Part shown: positions 12,619-21,454 of the stretch, piece by piece
Numbering within the stretch: position 1 is the stretch's first letter
Layout: every line of letters begins with the position of its first letter
DNA from: Ectothiorhodospira shaposhnikovii
GTDB lineage: Bacteria > Pseudomonadota > Gammaproteobacteria > Ectothiorhodospirales > Ectothiorhodospiraceae
Assembly (NCBI RefSeq): GCF_016584105.1
Contig: NZ_NRSM01000008.1
Coordinates: forward strand, 82,161 to 146,160
Reading direction: 5' to 3'
Length of the DNA stretch: 64,000 nucleotides
Notes under the pieces: generated by a model
Told to the model about the DNA's origin: nothing
Seen by the model: the letters and a program-made list of their open reading frames with translations, nothing else
Databases searched by the model: none
Made by a program: the position numbers and the translations under genes

Positions 12619-14636
12619 GAGACGGAACTCCGGCCGGCAGGCTCGGGCAGGTCATCGGCGCTTGCCCTGCCGGTATCGTCGGCGGGGCTGTCGCTGGTGC
12701 GGCGGGCGAACACCCGGTAGCGACGATCCGCCGCGGCCACCAGGCCGCCCAGGACGATGAGGGTGGCACCGATCCACAGCCAGAGCTGGAACGGGTTGTG
12801 ATAGAGGCGCAGGGACCAGGTATCGCCCGGCAGGGGCTCGCCCAGGGCGACGAAGATGTCCCGGGTGAAGCGGGTCTGGTAGGCGGCCTGGGCCATGGGC
12901 TGGGTCTGTACCCGGTAGACCCGGCGCTGGGGGAACAGCTCGGTGACGAACTCGCCGTCCCGGGTCACCACCACCCGGGCCTCAACGGCCTCGTAGTTGG
13001 GGCCGCGCACGCCGTAGGTCTCCCTCAGTTCATAGGTGTAACCGGCCAGGGTGTGGCTCTGGCCATAACCCAGGCGCACGTCCTGTTCCTGCTCGAAGGC
13101 CATCAGTAGTGTGATGCCGATCACCAGGATGGCAAAGCCCAGGTGGCTGACGGTCATGCCGTAGTAGCCGGCCGGGGTCTTGCGCAGGGCGGTCAGCGGG
13201 TTGCCGCCCCGGTGGGTGGCGCGACCGTAAAGGTCACGGGCGATGGTGAACAGGATCCAGAAGCCCGTGGCGGTACCCAGGACCACCATCAGGGTGATGC
13301 TGCCCTGCATGGCCAGGGGGAACACCACCCCGGCCACCAGGGCCGCCAGCAGGGTATGCCACAGGCGACGGGTCACCTCCAGGGGAGAGACATGCTTCCA
13401 GCGCAGCAGCGGCCCCAGGCCCACCAGGAAGATCAGCGGGACCATGAGGGGGGCAAAGACCGCATTGAAGTAGGGCGGACCCACGGAGATCTTGCCCATG
13501 CCCAGGGCATCCAGCAGCAGGGGATAGAGGGTGCCCAGCAGCACGGCGGCCAGGGCCACCATGAGGATGACGTTGTTGGCCAGCAGGGCGCCTTCCCGGG
13601 ACACCGGGTCAAACTCCGCGTGGCTGCGCACCGTGGGGGCACGCCAGGCGTAGAGGGCGAAGGAGATCCCCGTCACCGCCAGCAGCAGCATCAGGATGTA
13701 GACCCCGCGGGTGGGGTCGGTGGCAAAGGCGTGTACCGACACCAGGACCCCGGAGCGGACCAGGAAGGTGCCCAGAAGGCTCAGGGAGAAGGCCAGGATG
13801 GCCATCAGCACGGTCCAGCTGCGGAAGGCGCCGCGCTTTTCCGTCACCGCCAGGGAGTGGATCAGGGCGGTGGCCGCCAGCCAGGGCATGAGGGAGGCGT
13901 TTTCCACCGGGTCCCAGAACCACCAGCCGCCCCAGCCCAGGGTGTAATAGGCCCACCAGCTGCCCAGGGCGATGCCGGCGCCCAGAAAGGCCCAGGCGGT
14001 GGTGGCCCAGGGGCGGGTCCAGCGTGCCCAGGCGGCGTCCAGGCGGCCGCCGATGAGGGCGGCCACGGCGATGGCAAAGGGTACGGCCAGACCCACATAG
14101 CCCATGTAGAGCATGGGCGGATGGATCACCAGACCCGGGTCCTGCAGCAGGGGATTGAGATCCCGCCCGTCCGCCGGCACCGGGAAGATGGGCTCGAACG
14201 GGTTGGACGTGAACAGGGTGAAGGAGAGGATGCCCACGCTCACCAGGCCCATCACCGCCACGGTGCGGGCCGCCATCACCGCCGGCAGTCCCTTGCTGAA
14301 CAGGGACACCGCCAGGGACCAGCCCGCCAGCATCAGCGCCCACAGGACCAGGGAGCCTTCATGACCGCCCCAGACACCGGAGATACGGTACATCAGCGGC
14401 AGGGCGGAGTTGGAGTGGTTGGCCACGTAGGCCACGGAGAAGTCGTGGGTGATGAAGGCGTAGGTCAGCGCCAGGTAGGCGATGGCCAGGAACAGGAACT
14501 GTCCCGCCACCGCCGTGTGGGCGGTGGCCATCCAGGTGGTGGTGCCGCGATGGGCGCCGATGAGGGGGATGGTGCCCTGGACCAGGGCCATGAGCAGGGC
14601 AAGGATGAGGGCGAGCTGGCCGATTTCGGGCATCAT
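12615..14636 (-). CDS. ccmF: Haem lyase subunit CcmF (673 aa)
   Basis: Polytopic inner-membrane protein that transfers haem from holo-CcmE to apocytochromes. About 14-15 TM helices are evident. Hallmarks are the WGGHEGS motif (about residue 95), the haem-handling tryptophan-rich WWFWDPVENASLMPWL (about residue 235), and a periplasmic C-terminal loop with a final TM. ATG ATG at 14636/14633 follows the ccmE stop after two bases. Full length for the family. Confidence 0.96.
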   Translation of the reverse strand: MMPEIGQLALILALLMALVQGTIPLIGAHRGTTTWMATAHTAVAGQFLFLAIAYLALTYAFITHDFSVAYVANHSNSALPLMYRISGVWGGHEGSLVLWALMLAGWSLAVSLFSKGLPAVMAARTVAVMGLVSVGILSFTLFTSNPFEPIFPVPADGRDLNPLLQDPGLVIHPPMLYMGYVGLAVPFAIAVAALIGGRLDAAWARWTRPWATTAWAFLGAGIALGSWWAYYTLGWGGWWFWDPVENASLMPWLAATALIHSLAVTEKRGAFRSWTVLMAILAFSLSLLGTFLVRSGVLVSVHAFATDPTRGVYILMLLLAVTGISFALYAWRAPTVRSHAEFDPVSREGALLANNVILMVALAAVLLGTLYPLLLDALGMGKISVGPPYFNAVFAPLMVPLIFLVGLGPLLRWKHVSPLEVTRRLWHTLLAALVAGVVFPLAMQGSITLMVVLGTATGFWILFTIARDLYGRATHRGGNPLTALRKTPAGYYGMTVSHLGFAILVIGITLLMAFEQEQDVRLGYGQSHTLAGYTYELRETYGVRGPNYEAVEARVVVTRDGEFVTELFPQRRVYRVQTQPMAQAAYQTRFTRDIFVALGEPLPGDTWSLRLYHNPFQLWLWIGATLIVLGGLVAAADRRYRVFARRTSDSPADDTGRASADDLPEPAGRSSVS

Positions 14637-14638
14637 AC

Positions 14639-15094
14639 TCAGTAAGCCTTTTTGCCGGGATGTTCTTCGTAGCCCGCCGCCTTCAGGGCCGCGGCCACTT
14701 CCGGCGCCATGTAGTTCTCGTCATGGCGGGCCAGCACCCGTTCGGCGCGGAACACGCCGTCGGGCCCCATGCGGCCATGGGTAACCACCCCCTGGCCTTC
14801 GCGGAAGAGGTCTGGGAGCAGACCCACGTATTCCACCGGGATACTGTTCTTGGTGTCGGTGACGCTGAAGAAGACCGTCAGGCCCTCCTCGGCGTGACGG
14901 ATGGAGCCATTTTCCACCAGACCGCCCAGGCGGATGATGCGCTCACCGGGGGCCTCACCTTCCGCCAGTTGAGTGGGCCCGTAGAAATACATGAGATTTT
15001 CCCGGAAGGCGCTCAGGGCCAGGGCGGATGCCCCGGATACCGCCAGAACCACCAGCGCCGCGCCGGCCATCCGTCTCTTCTGTCGAGGTGTCAT
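14639..15094 (-). CDS. ccmE: Haem chaperone CcmE (151 aa)
   Basis: Periplasmic OB-fold protein that binds haem covalently and carries it to CcmF. It has an N-terminal TM anchor (about 8-28), a beta-barrel with RLGGLVENGSI, and the haem-binding HDENY motif (His near residue 122). I chose the ATG at 15094 because it gives the standard MTPRQKRR start and is preceded by AGGAGAG; the frame is open further upstream without coding signs. First gene of the leftward ccm arm, so its promoter lies in the gap before cheV. Confidence 0.95.
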   Translation of the reverse strand: MTPRQKRRMAGAALVVLAVSGASALALSAFRENLMYFYGPTQLAEGEAPGERIIRLGGLVENGSIRHAEEGLTVFFSVTDTKNSIPVEYVGLLPDLFREGQGVVTHGRMGPDGVFRAERVLARHDENYMAPEVAAALKAAGYEEHPGKKAY

Positions 15095-15425
15095 CACACT
15101 CTCCTGCTGAAGGTCTTGCCATTGGAGCCTGTGCCCAAGATGCCGCCAGCGTCGTTGTGAGGTTCGCCAGCCTGCCAGATAGCGGGCCATTGATATCACC
15201 GATGCGGGTGGGGCCGCAACCGCGCTCAAGAGGGCAGGCAGTGGGCAGAAATGGGCTCTTCTAATGACACTGCCACTTTGTAACGGTTCTAGAGCCGTGA
15301 ACGGGAGTTGATTTGAGTCAAACCATGGAATCAACGTTTTCCCTCCGGTGGTCGGTGATTCAGACCCATTGCAGCCCGGATTGTCATACCATGTGAGGCA
15401 AGTTCAGATGATCGGGAGTCTGCTC
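15095..15425. other. Divergent promoter region ccmE / cheV
   Basis: A 331-base gap between the leftward ccmEFGHI-bciB arm and the rightward cheV-ccmABCD arm. It should hold start signals for both. An AT-richer stretch around 15260-15345 is the likeliest promoter location; I cannot assign specific -35/-10 boxes or operators with confidence. Confidence 0.5.
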
Positions 15426-16361
15426 ATGGCTGATCAGCACTGGGGTTCGTCCCTGGAATCGAATCGGGTTGCCGGCACCCGCCTTGAATTGCTGCTTTTT
15501 CAGTTGGAGGGGCGCCAGCTTTACGGGATCAACGTCTTCAAGGTTCAGGAAGTCATCCACTATCAGCCCATGTCCCGGCTTGCGGGAGCCCACCCGCTGG
15601 TCAAGGGGATCGCCACCTTGCGCGGCATCACCATGCCCATCATGGATCTGTCCCTGGCCATCGGCGGGCCGGCACTCAAGGAACCGGAAAAGGGCAACAT
15701 CATCATCACCGAATATAACCGTTCGGTGCATGGGTTCCTGATCCGACGGGTGGAGCGCATCATCAATACCCAGTGGGACAAGGTGCAGCCTCCGCCGCGC
15801 AGTACCGGCCGCAATGCCTACGTGACCGCCGTGACCCTGGTGAATGACCAGATCGTCGAGATCCTGGATGTGGAGAAGGTGCTGGATCAGGTGGTGCATG
15901 CCAGCACCGAGGTTTCCCCCGCCCTGACTGAATCGGTCCATGCCGAAGCATGCAAGGTGCTGGTGGTGGATGATTCCAGCGTGGCCCGTAACCAGATCCG
16001 TGCCTCGCTGGAGCAACTGGGGGTTCAGTGCACCCTGGTCAACGACGGCAAGCATGCCATGGATCTGATCCTCCGCCTGCAGGCGGAGGGGGTGGATGTG
16101 GCCCGGCATTTCACCATGGTGGTTTCCGATATCGAGATGCCCGAGATGGATGGCTATCAGCTCACCACCCGCATTCGCCAGGATCCCAGGCTCAGGGACC
16201 TCTATATCCTGCTGCATTCCTCCATCAGCGGCGTCTTCAATGTGGATATGGTGCGGCGCACCGGCGCCAACAAGTTCATTCAGAAGTACCATCCGGATGA
16301 CCTGGCCCAGGCTGTCCGCGAGCGTCTGGAGCAGATCGGCGCCGCCCCCGCGGAAAGCTGA
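15426..16361 (+). CDS. cheV: Chemotaxis coupling/receiver protein CheV (311 aa)
   Basis: Couples chemoreceptors to CheA through an N-terminal CheW-like domain (about 20-165) and tunes signalling through a C-terminal receiver domain (about 185-305). The receiver shows the acidic pair VVDDSS, the phosphoacceptor Asp in VVSDIEMPEMDGYQ, and the conserved Lys in FIQKYHPDD. The chosen ATG at 15426 has GGGAG seven bases upstream; an in-frame ATG at 15408 with GAGG is an alternative. The next gene, ccmA, starts 55 bases downstream on the same strand, an unusual neighbour for cheV. No other chemotaxis genes are nearby. Confidence 0.93.
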   Translation: MADQHWGSSLESNRVAGTRLELLLFQLEGRQLYGINVFKVQEVIHYQPMSRLAGAHPLVKGIATLRGITMPIMDLSLAIGGPALKEPEKGNIIITEYNRSVHGFLIRRVERIINTQWDKVQPPPRSTGRNAYVTAVTLVNDQIVEILDVEKVLDQVVHASTEVSPALTESVHAEACKVLVVDDSSVARNQIRASLEQLGVQCTLVNDGKHAMDLILRLQAEGVDVARHFTMVVSDIEMPEMDGYQLTTRIRQDPRLRDLYILLHSSISGVFNVDMVRRTGANKFIQKYHPDDLAQAVRERLEQIGAAPAES

Positions 16362-16416
16362 CAGCCCGAAGGGGGGCGTGTACCATCACCGGTTCGCCGA
16401 ACAACCCGTGCCGTCC

Positions 16417-17073
16417 ATGAGTCATGCTGCCCATGTCGTCTTTCCGGCCCATCGGCTGGATGTGGAAGGCCTCGTCGCCGAACGAGGCGAACGCCTGTTG
16501 ATCCAGGGGCTGGGTTTTTCCCTGGCGGGAGGGGAGTTGTTGCAGGTGGCCGGCCGCAACGGTGCCGGCAAGACCACCCTGCTGCGCATCCTGTGCGGAC
16601 TGTCCCGCCCCCTGGAAGGTCGTATCTGCTGGGACAGCGTACCCGTGCAGCATCTGGAGGATGGCCCCGCGGCCCACCTGGCCTACCTTGGACACACCAA
16701 CGCCCTCAAGGACGAGCTGTCCGGCGAGGAGAACCTGCGCATCCAGTCGGCGCTGCAGGGGCGCAGGGTGGGACGGGACGAGGCCTGGGAAGTGCTCGGA
16801 CGCATGGGCCTTGGCGGGCATGAGGATCTGCCGGTGAAGTTCCTCTCACAGGGTCAGAAGCGCCGGGTGGCCCTGGCGCGCCTGTTGCTGGTGCGCCGTC
16901 CGCTGTGGATCCTGGACGAACCCTTTGCAGCCCTGGACGTGCAGGTCATTGAGGTGCTGCGTTCGGCCCTGGAAGCCCATCTGGCCGCCAACGGCATGAT
17001 CATCCTGACCACCCACCAGGCCGTGCCCATCAAGGGTCGGCAGCGTACCCTTACCCTGGGGAAAGCGGCATGA
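16417..17073 (+). CDS. ccmA: Haem exporter ATP-binding protein CcmA (218 aa)
   Basis: ATPase of the CcmABCD complex that releases holo-CcmE from CcmC. Walker A is GRNGAGKTT (about residue 47), the ABC signature is LSQGQKRRVALARLL, Walker B is LWILDEPFAALD, and the switch His is in LTTHQ. The start is ATG at 16417 with a weak ribosome site; an in-frame GTG at 16408 is possible. The stop overlaps the ccmB start (ATGA at 17070-17073). Confidence 0.95.
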   Translation: MSHAAHVVFPAHRLDVEGLVAERGERLLIQGLGFSLAGGELLQVAGRNGAGKTTLLRILCGLSRPLEGRICWDSVPVQHLEDGPAAHLAYLGHTNALKDELSGEENLRIQSALQGRRVGRDEAWEVLGRMGLGGHEDLPVKFLSQGQKRRVALARLLLVRRPLWILDEPFAALDVQVIEVLRSALEAHLAANGMIILTTHQAVPIKGRQRTLTLGKAA

Positions 17074-17747
17074 ACGGCCTGGCAACCGCCCTGATCACCC
17101 TGCTCCGGCGCGACCTCATCCTGGCCCTGCGGCGGCGCCAGGATGCCCTGGTGGTGCTGGGGTTCTTCGTCGTCGTGGTGTCCCTGTTTCCCCTCGGCGT
17201 CGGCCCGGACCCCCAGCTGCTGCGCAGCATGGCGCCCGGTGTGCTGTGGGTGTCGGCCCTGCTGGCCACCATGCTGTCCCTGGAACGGCTGTTTTCCGAC
17301 GATTTTCGCGACGGCTCCCTGGAACAGATCCTGCTGGCGCCCCAGCCCCTGAGCCTGCTGGTGGGCAGCAAGATCCTGGCCCACTGGCTGATCACCGGCC
17401 TGCCCCTGGTGCTGATCTCCCCGTTACTGGGCATGCAGCTTGGCCTGGACGGCACGGAAATCCTCACCCTGATGGCGGCGCTGCTGCTGGGGACGCCCAT
17501 CCTCAGTCTGGTGGGCGCCATCGGCGCGGCCCTGACCCTGGGGTTGAGGGGCGGCGGTGTCCTGATTTCACTGCTGATCCTGCCCCTGTACGTACCCGCC
17601 CTGGTGCTGGGCGCCGGGGCGGTGGATGCGGTCATGTACGGATCCAGTGCCCAGGCCCATCTGTCCCTGATGGCCGCCCTGCTGATACTGACCTTGTTGC
17701 TGGCGCCCTGGGCCATTGCCGCGGCGCTGAGAATCATGCTGGATTGA
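17070..17747 (+). CDS. ccmB: Haem exporter membrane protein CcmB (225 aa)
   Basis: Six-TM integral membrane partner of CcmA. It begins with a short amphipathic segment and the RRDLILALRRRQD basic loop. Family landmarks PGVLWVSALLATMLSLERLF and DGSLEQILLAPQPLSLLVGSK (about 50-105) follow, with hydrophobic helices up to the C-terminus. Coupled to ccmA by a four-base overlap; ccmC follows after 12 bases. Confidence 0.95.
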   Translation: MNGLATALITLLRRDLILALRRRQDALVVLGFFVVVVSLFPLGVGPDPQLLRSMAPGVLWVSALLATMLSLERLFSDDFRDGSLEQILLAPQPLSLLVGSKILAHWLITGLPLVLISPLLGMQLGLDGTEILTLMAALLLGTPILSLVGAIGAALTLGLRGGGVLISLLILPLYVPALVLGAGAVDAVMYGSSAQAHLSLMAALLILTLLLAPWAIAAALRIMLD

Positions 17748-17759
17748 CGGAGGAATAAC

Positions 17760-18509
17760 GTGGCTGAACAGCGCGTGCAGTGGTTCAAGTTCGCATCGCC
17801 ACCCAATTTCTACGACCTGGCCGGGCGCCTGGCCCCCTGGTTCGGTGGGTTGGCGGCCATCCTGTTCGTGGTGGGTCTCTATATCGGTTTCATCCTGGCG
17901 CCGCCGGATTATCAGCAGGGCAACAGCTACCGGATCATGTTCATCCATGTGCCCACGGCCTGGATGTCCATGTTCCTCTACGTGCTGATGGCGGTATACG
18001 CGGCCATCGGCCTGATCTGGCGGGTGAAGACCGCCGAGGTGATGGCCAAGGCCATCGCCCCCACCGGCGCGATGTTCGCCTTTCTGTGCCTGTGGTCGGG
18101 GGCCCTGTGGGGCAAGCCCACCTGGGGCACCTACTGGGTCTGGGACGCCCGCCTGACCTCACAGTTGATCCTACTGTTCCTCTATCTGGGCTACATGGCC
18201 CTGCACGCGGCCATCGAGGACCGTCAGCGGGCGGCCAACGCCAGTGCCATCCTGGCCCTGGCGGGGGTGGTGAACGTGCCGATCATCTATTTCTCGGTGG
18301 TCTGGTGGAATACCCTGCACCAGGGTGCCTCGGTCACCGTGACCAGTGCGCCGACCATGGAGACGGTGATGTTCGCCGCCCTGCTGGTCATGACCTTTGC
18401 CTGCTGGATGTATGCCATCGCGGTGGTGTTGTGGCGGGCGCGGTTGGAGCTGCTGGAGCGTGAGCGACGGGCTGCCTGGGTGCTGGAACGCATGGGAGAG
18501 AAGGCATGA
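17760..18509 (+). CDS. ccmC: Haem transporter CcmC (249 aa)
   Basis: Six-TM protein that delivers haem to CcmE. The tryptophan-rich periplasmic motif WGKPTWGTYWVWDARLTSQ (about 120-138) and two flanking His (IHVPTAWMS and WWNTLHQGASV) are the haem-binding elements of the family. The start is GTG at 17760, well supported by a GGAGGAA six bases upstream. The stop overlaps the ccmD start. Confidence 0.96.
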   Translation: MAEQRVQWFKFASPPNFYDLAGRLAPWFGGLAAILFVVGLYIGFILAPPDYQQGNSYRIMFIHVPTAWMSMFLYVLMAVYAAIGLIWRVKTAEVMAKAIAPTGAMFAFLCLWSGALWGKPTWGTYWVWDARLTSQLILLFLYLGYMALHAAIEDRQRAANASAILALAGVVNVPIIYFSVVWWNTLHQGASVTVTSAPTMETVMFAALLVMTFACWMYAIAVVLWRARLELLERERRAAWVLERMGEKA

Positions 18510-18691
18510 TCGAGTTTCTTGCCATGGGGGGGCATGCCCCCTATGTGTGGGGTTCCTTTGGGGTGGCCCTGCTGGCAATGGTGGTCGAGATGGTGCTGCT
18601 CCGGCAGCGCCGCAAGGCGATGAACCGGCGTCTGGCGCGTCTGGCGCGACTCAACCGGGAAGGTGACGGAGCGACATCACCGGATGTCTGA
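18506..18691 (+). CDS. ccmD: Haem exporter protein CcmD (61 aa)
   Basis: Small single-TM protein that joins CcmABC and is needed to release holo-CcmE. It shows the family pattern MGGHAPYVWGSFGVALLAM, a TM helix at about 12-32, and a basic cytoplasmic tail (RQRRKAMNRRLARLAR). Overlaps the ccmC stop by four bases and ends the rightward ccm arm just before a hairpin terminator. Confidence 0.93.
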   Translation: MIEFLAMGGHAPYVWGSFGVALLAMVVEMVLLRQRRKAMNRRLARLARLNREGDGATSPDV

Positions 18692-18696
18692 GCCGA

Positions 18697-18723
18697 GGCG
18701 GGCGGGGACCGTTCCCGCCCGCC
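18697..18723. terminator. Bidirectional hairpin terminator ccmD / tetraheme cytochrome
   Basis: A perfect 10-bp stem of GGCGGGCGGG with CCCGCCCGCC around a seven-base loop lies between two convergent stop codons. No long U-run follows on either strand, so it may work as a weak intrinsic or Rho-assisted terminator. Confidence 0.6.
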
Positions 18724-18733
18724 GTGCCCGGTG

Positions 18734-19207
18734 TCACTGGGTGTAGCGGGGAGCCTTGAAGCGCAGGGCCTGCAGGGCCGGATCATGGCCCTTGTCGCCG
18801 TGACAGGTCAGGCAGGTGAAGCGCCCCCCCGCCATGATCTCGGTGTGCTCCTGGAAGAAATCCGGGTCGTTTTCCCGGATGTAGTCACTCAGGTGGCAGG
18901 CACTGCAGTTTTCCGAGATCTTTTCCGGATGGGTCTGCGAAGGGGCGTCATGGTGAGGATTCACCTGGCCACTGAACATCAGGTAGACCTTGCGCGCGCC
19001 CTGGATCTTGTCGGTGACGAAGCCCTTGGTGTGGCAGGTCAGGCAGTCCACCTGGGGATGGCTGCCATGGTCCCAGGAGACCTTTTCATAGGCATGACAG
19101 GTGATGCAGAAGTCGTTCTGGGTGGAGACGTGGTGCCCGCCCACTCCAGCCGCGATCAGGCCCAGGAATAGCATGATGATGACCAAAACGACCCATAATC
19201 TGCCCAT
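18734..19207 (-). CDS. NapC/NirT-like membrane-anchored tetraheme cytochrome c (157 aa)
   Basis: An N-terminal TM anchor (VVLVIIMLFLGLIAAGV) leads to a periplasmic domain with four CXXCH sites: CITCH, CLTCH, CSACH and CLTCH. This pattern and length match the NapC/NirT/NrfH quinol dehydrogenase group, which passes electrons from quinol to periplasmic reductases. No terminal reductase gene is adjacent, so the partner is unknown. The ATG at 19207 follows GGGAG; upstream frame is open but has no signal sequence. It converges on ccmD, the machinery needed to mature it. Confidence 0.85.
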   Translation of the reverse strand: MGRLWVVLVIIMLFLGLIAAGVGGHHVSTQNDFCITCHAYEKVSWDHGSHPQVDCLTCHTKGFVTDKIQGARKVYLMFSGQVNPHHDAPSQTHPEKISENCSACHLSDYIRENDPDFFQEHTEIMAGGRFTCLTCHGDKGHDPALQALRFKAPRYTQ

Positions 19208-19482
19208 TGCCGGTTGCTCCCGCTCGTGCGTCTTTTGAGTGGAGGGGGGATCCGGTTGGCGGCGGTGATCATTTCCGCGCCTCCCCCATGTACTAAGATC
19301 ACCCATGCAATGTAGCAAAATCATGCGCCCGAGGGGTGGGCAGATATTGATCCAGCGCTGTAAAAGCCCATCTTATGCTTCACATGGCCGGGCCTCTGGT
19401 TACCTGATTCATTGGACTCCATGATAGTGTCAATCCTTGAGACGTATCATTGATCATCGGCCCAACCTCACTCCGGAATGCC

Positions 19483-20703
19483 ATGGACACGACCCTGGAA
19501 CGCAAGGTGGTATTGATCATTGACGACTTCCAGAACATGCGGGCGCAACTCTCGCAGATGCTGGAGTCCCTGGGGGTGAAGCGTAAACCCGATGTGGCCG
19601 GCACCGCCGAAGAGGCGCTGGAGCTGTTGCGTTCCCGGCATTACGACATCGTCCTGTGCGACTACAACCTGGGAGAAGGGATGCATGGCCGGCACATACT
19701 GGACATGGCCCGTCGTGAGGGGTGGGTGGATGTCTCCACCGTGTTCATCATGGTGACGGCGGAAAATTCTGCGGAAATGGTCATGGGTGCCCTTGAAAGC
19801 GGCCCTGATGCCTACCTGGCAAAACCCATCACCAAGGAACTGCTCAACTCCCGCGTGCTCAAGGGCCTGAAGCGGCGTTCACCGATGATTCCTGTCGCCC
19901 AGGCGCTCAGGCAGGGCGATACCCGCCAGGCATTGATGTTGCTGGATACCATGCTGGAAACGGGGCGTGGGGAACGCACGGATATTCTTCGCTTGAAGGC
20001 CGAGCTTGCCCTGGACAGCGGGGCGCTGGAGCTTGCCGAGGAGGTCTGCGAGGCCGTCATCAGGGAACACCCGGTGGCATGGGCCTTTACAGCCCTCGGG
20101 CAAATTGCCACGAAACGGCGCGAACTGCCCCGGGCCGAGGGGTTCCTGCGACAGGCGATCGTGGTGGCTCCGCAATACATGCCGGCCCATGATCATCTGG
20201 CGGCGGTTCTCGAACTGCAGGGACGATCCCGGGACGCGCTGGAAGTGCTGCAGGGGGCGGTTGGCCGTTCCTGGCGTTCAGTGTTGCGGCAGCGGCGCCT
20301 GGGATGGATAGCCATGCAGATGCGGGAATGGGCGCTGGCCTGTTCTGCCTGGCAGCAGGTGGTTGAACTGGGCAGGCCCACGGCAGAGGCCCGGGCCGAA
20401 GATTGCTTCAATCTCGCCTGCTCATGGCTGGAGATGGGGGAGCTGGCCAGGGCGGCCGGGGTGCTGGAGGAGATGGATGAGGTGGCCGCCTCGGATCCCC
20501 TGTTGCGATGGTGGGCCATGGCGGGCCGTCTGCGCATGGCTGTTCATGTACAAGACGACAAGGAGCCGGCCCTTGATGCACTGGATGGACTCATGCTCAG
20601 GTCGATACCTCCCGCGGAAGTGCGCCAGGCCCTTGTGGATATCCTGCGACGTCTGGGGGAGGTGACGCGGGCGGAAGTGATGCGCCAGCAGTTTCAGGAC
20701 TGA
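19483..20703 (+). CDS. Response regulator with C-terminal TPR domain (406 aa)
   Basis: An N-terminal receiver domain (about 8-125) has acidic LIIDD, the phosphoacceptor Asp in IVLCDYNLG, a Thr in MVTAEN and the Lys in YLAKPI. About 280 residues of helical repeats with TPR spacing follow (for example HPVAWAFTALGQIATKRRELPRAEGFLRQAI). There is no DNA-binding or enzyme output domain, so it probably acts by protein-protein contact. First of a three-gene operon with a histidine kinase and a GAF protein. The start at 19483 gives the receiver fold with a short leader. Confidence 0.88.
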   Translation: MDTTLERKVVLIIDDFQNMRAQLSQMLESLGVKRKPDVAGTAEEALELLRSRHYDIVLCDYNLGEGMHGRHILDMARREGWVDVSTVFIMVTAENSAEMVMGALESGPDAYLAKPITKELLNSRVLKGLKRRSPMIPVAQALRQGDTRQALMLLDTMLETGRGERTDILRLKAELALDSGALELAEEVCEAVIREHPVAWAFTALGQIATKRRELPRAEGFLRQAIVVAPQYMPAHDHLAAVLELQGRSRDALEVLQGAVGRSWRSVLRQRRLGWIAMQMREWALACSAWQQVVELGRPTAEARAEDCFNLACSWLEMGELARAAGVLEEMDEVAASDPLLRWWAMAGRLRMAVHVQDDKEPALDALDGLMLRSIPPAEVRQALVDILRRLGEVTRAEVMRQQFQD

Positions 20704-20726
20704 AGAATGGCAACCAAGGAGGCGAC

Positions 20727-21425
20727 TTGAGCAAACTGGATTTCAGTACGGTGCTGGCCATCAGCATCCACGACATGAAAAACTCCCTGAACCTGCTTCT
20801 GGGTACGCTGGACGAGTTGCTTGAAACCGAGATGCGTCGACCATCGATCGAACAGGAACGTCTTGCCCTGTTGCGCTACGAGGCCCGACGTGTCAACGAC
20901 ACCCTCATTCAGCTTCTTGCCCTTTACCGCAGCCTCAAGGGCCTCTATCGGCCCAATTTCATGCCGGTCCAGATCTATGATCTGCTGGAGGAATACTGGC
21001 TCAACAACAAGGTCCTGATGGATTACCGCGGGGTGGAATGCCACATGATCTGCGATCCCGATCTGGCGTGGGTGGTGGACCGCTATCTGGTCAACTGCCT
21101 GCTGGAGAATGTGGTCAACAACACCGTGCGCTACACTCGTCGGAGGATGTGCATGTCCGCCCGGCAGTCCGGTGACTGGCTGTTGTTGCAGGTGGCCGAT
21201 GATGGTCCCGGGTTTCCGGCGGAAATGCTGGGACGGCAGTCCTTTCAGGAGGGCGCGGGGTTTGATCCTCAACAGGGGCGCACGGGTCTGGGTCTCTATT
21301 TCTGTGCCCTGGTGGCCAACATGCACGGCGATGAGAGGCATAAAGGATTTGTCGAACTCTCCAATGGTGGGGTGCTGCCGGGCGGTTGCTTCACCCTGCA
21401 TCTTCCCAGGCTTTTACCCGCCTGA
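20727..21425 (+). CDS. Sensor histidine kinase, soluble core only (232 aa)
   Basis: A compact cytoplasmic kinase without TM or sensor domain. The phosphoaccepting H-box is ISIHDMKNSLNLLLGTLDEL (His near residue 15). The N-box is LENVVNNTVRY, G1 is DDGPGF, and G2 is GRTGLGLYF. The TTG start at 20727 is supported by an AAGGAGG six bases upstream and by the position of the H-box. It lies 23 bases after the receiver-TPR gene and is its likely partner; the input probably comes from another protein. Confidence 0.88.
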   Translation: MSKLDFSTVLAISIHDMKNSLNLLLGTLDELLETEMRRPSIEQERLALLRYEARRVNDTLIQLLALYRSLKGLYRPNFMPVQIYDLLEEYWLNNKVLMDYRGVECHMICDPDLAWVVDRYLVNCLLENVVNNTVRYTRRRMCMSARQSGDWLLLQVADDGPGFPAEMLGRQSFQEGAGFDPQQGRTGLGLYFCALVANMHGDERHKGFVELSNGGVLPGGCFTLHLPRLLPA

Positions 21426-21454
21426 TCAGGCCCGGCCCCTGGAGTCGACATACA

